Origin: Erysipelotrichaceae bacterium
Lineage (GTDB): Bacteria; Bacillota_I; Bacilli_A; Erysipelotrichales; Erysipelotrichaceae
Direction: 5' to 3'
Assembly (NCBI GenBank): GCA_017561615.1
Contig: JAFZBT010000080.1
Coordinates: forward strand, 1 to 27,279
DNA: 27,279 nt
This document shows, piece after piece, positions 26,819-27,279 of the stretch (position 1 is the stretch's first letter; every line of letters begins with the position of its first letter). The notes beneath the pieces are model-generated. The model did not search any database. It had not been told where the DNA came from and worked only from the letters and a program-made list of their open reading frames with translations. The position numbers and the translations under genes are program-made.

Positions 26819-27279
26819 ATGGATAACGTTGTGATTTTCTCGTTGACATCCAACAAGAAACTGACTCAGGAAATCGTCAATATTCTCGGCGTTGAGGAAG
26901 GTAAGATCCTGGTCAACCATTTTGCGGACGGAGAGATCCTGATCGAACCTCAGGAGACGGTCCGCGGCAAGCACGTCTTCATCATTCAGTCAACCTGCGG
27001 GCCGGTCAATGAGAATCTGATGGAGGTCCTGATCTGTCTGGACGCCGTCAGAAGAGCCAGCTGCAAGGAAGTTACCTGCGTCATGCCTTATTTCGGCTAT
27101 GCACGCCAGGACCGCAAGGCCAAGCCCAGACAGCCGATCACTGCCCGTCTGGTCGCCGACCTGCTGCAGGCAGCCGGCGCTGACCGCGTGGTCGCCGTTG
27201 ACCTGCACGCTTCCCAGATTCAGGGCTTCTTCAAGATCCCGTCCGACAACCTGACGGCCATGGACCTGCTGGCCCAGTA
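26819..27279 (+). CDS. prs: Ribose-phosphate pyrophosphokinase (5' part, cut by the window edge)
   Basis: About 153 residues are visible before the edge. They show the start VVIFSLTSNKKLTQEI, the FADGEILIEPQETVRG segment, the flexible ATP loop FGYARQDRKAKPRQPIT and VVAVDLHASQIQGFF. The enzyme makes PRPP from ribose 5-phosphate and ATP for nucleotide synthesis and salvage, including the Upp reaction. GGAGGGGG precedes the ATG. It is co-transcribed with glmU, a conserved pair in Firmicutes. Confidence 0.95.
   Translation, partial: MDNVVIFSLTSNKKLTQEIVNILGVEEGKILVNHFADGEILIEPQETVRGKHVFIIQSTCGPVNENLMEVLICLDAVRRASCKEVTCVMPYFGYARQDRKAKPRQPITARLVADLLQAAGADRVVAVDLHASQIQGFFKIPSDNLTAMDLLAQ

Noticed and set aside
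25408..26856. A 482-residue open frame antisense to glmU, and similar long antisense frames at 12255-13529, 11063-12166, 18366-19304 and 8892-9902
   Set aside because: They mirror strong genes with clear families on the other strand. Their translations are low-complexity (rich in D, V, H, Q) as expected from codon bias at third positions, and they have no ribosome binding sites or recognisable domains.

Overview
The window is a dense, moderately GC-rich bacterial chromosome segment (about 55% GC by eye) from a low-branching Firmicute (Bacillota). An Erysipelotrichia-like, non-spore-forming gut bacterium is my best inference. Two blocks match the Bacillus subtilis origin-proximal order: tmk-holB-ricT, and tatD-rnmV-rsmA-ispE-glmU-prs. 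The sporulation and regulator genes that interrupt the second block in Bacillus (yabG, veg, sspF, purR, spoVG) are absent. The genus cannot be fixed from the sequence alone.

Left part (1-8467). On the minus strand a likely transcription unit runs patB/malY-type aminotransferase, tmk, holB, ricT, and then a 998-residue protein in which an MFS sugar transporter is fused to a glycoside hydrolase family 2 enzyme. It ends at a strong terminator at 117-148. A divergent rsmD (plus strand) follows, then a minus-strand, membrane-anchored NERD-domain gene that looks more AT-rich than its neighbours and sits just downstream of tRNA-Ser(GGA).

Middle part (8550-14410). Plus-strand housekeeping genes: an MFS_1-like transporter, a TsaC/YrdC-type protein, upp, an M19 dipeptidase, cca, and a fusion of methionine sulfoxide reductase A with a DNPH1/Rcl-type 2'-deoxynucleoside 5'-monophosphate N-glycosidase. 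That fusion combines two oxidative-damage clean-up activities.

Right part (14440-27279). A full F1Fo ATP synthase operon is present: a short atpI, atpB, atpE, atpF, a single-frame delta-alpha fusion here called atpHA, atpG, atpD and atpC. The c subunit has two carboxylates (Glu24 and Glu57) plus Thr58 and Tyr62, the pattern of two-carboxylate Na+ rotors. The delta-alpha fusion is odd because F1 needs three alpha but only one delta. The window then carries mnmE, tatD, rnmV, rsmA, ispE, glmU and the start of prs.

Three independent domain fusions lie within 18 kb: MFS-GH2, MsrA-DNPH1 and delta-alpha. These, the unusual rotor ring and a recurring extended -10 promoter class are the main points of interest. 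No CRISPR array, insertion sequence, prophage or rRNA was seen. No gene-free stretch exceeds 300 bases; the longest is the roughly 200-base gap before atpI, which holds a terminator, a promoter and a small upstream reading frame.
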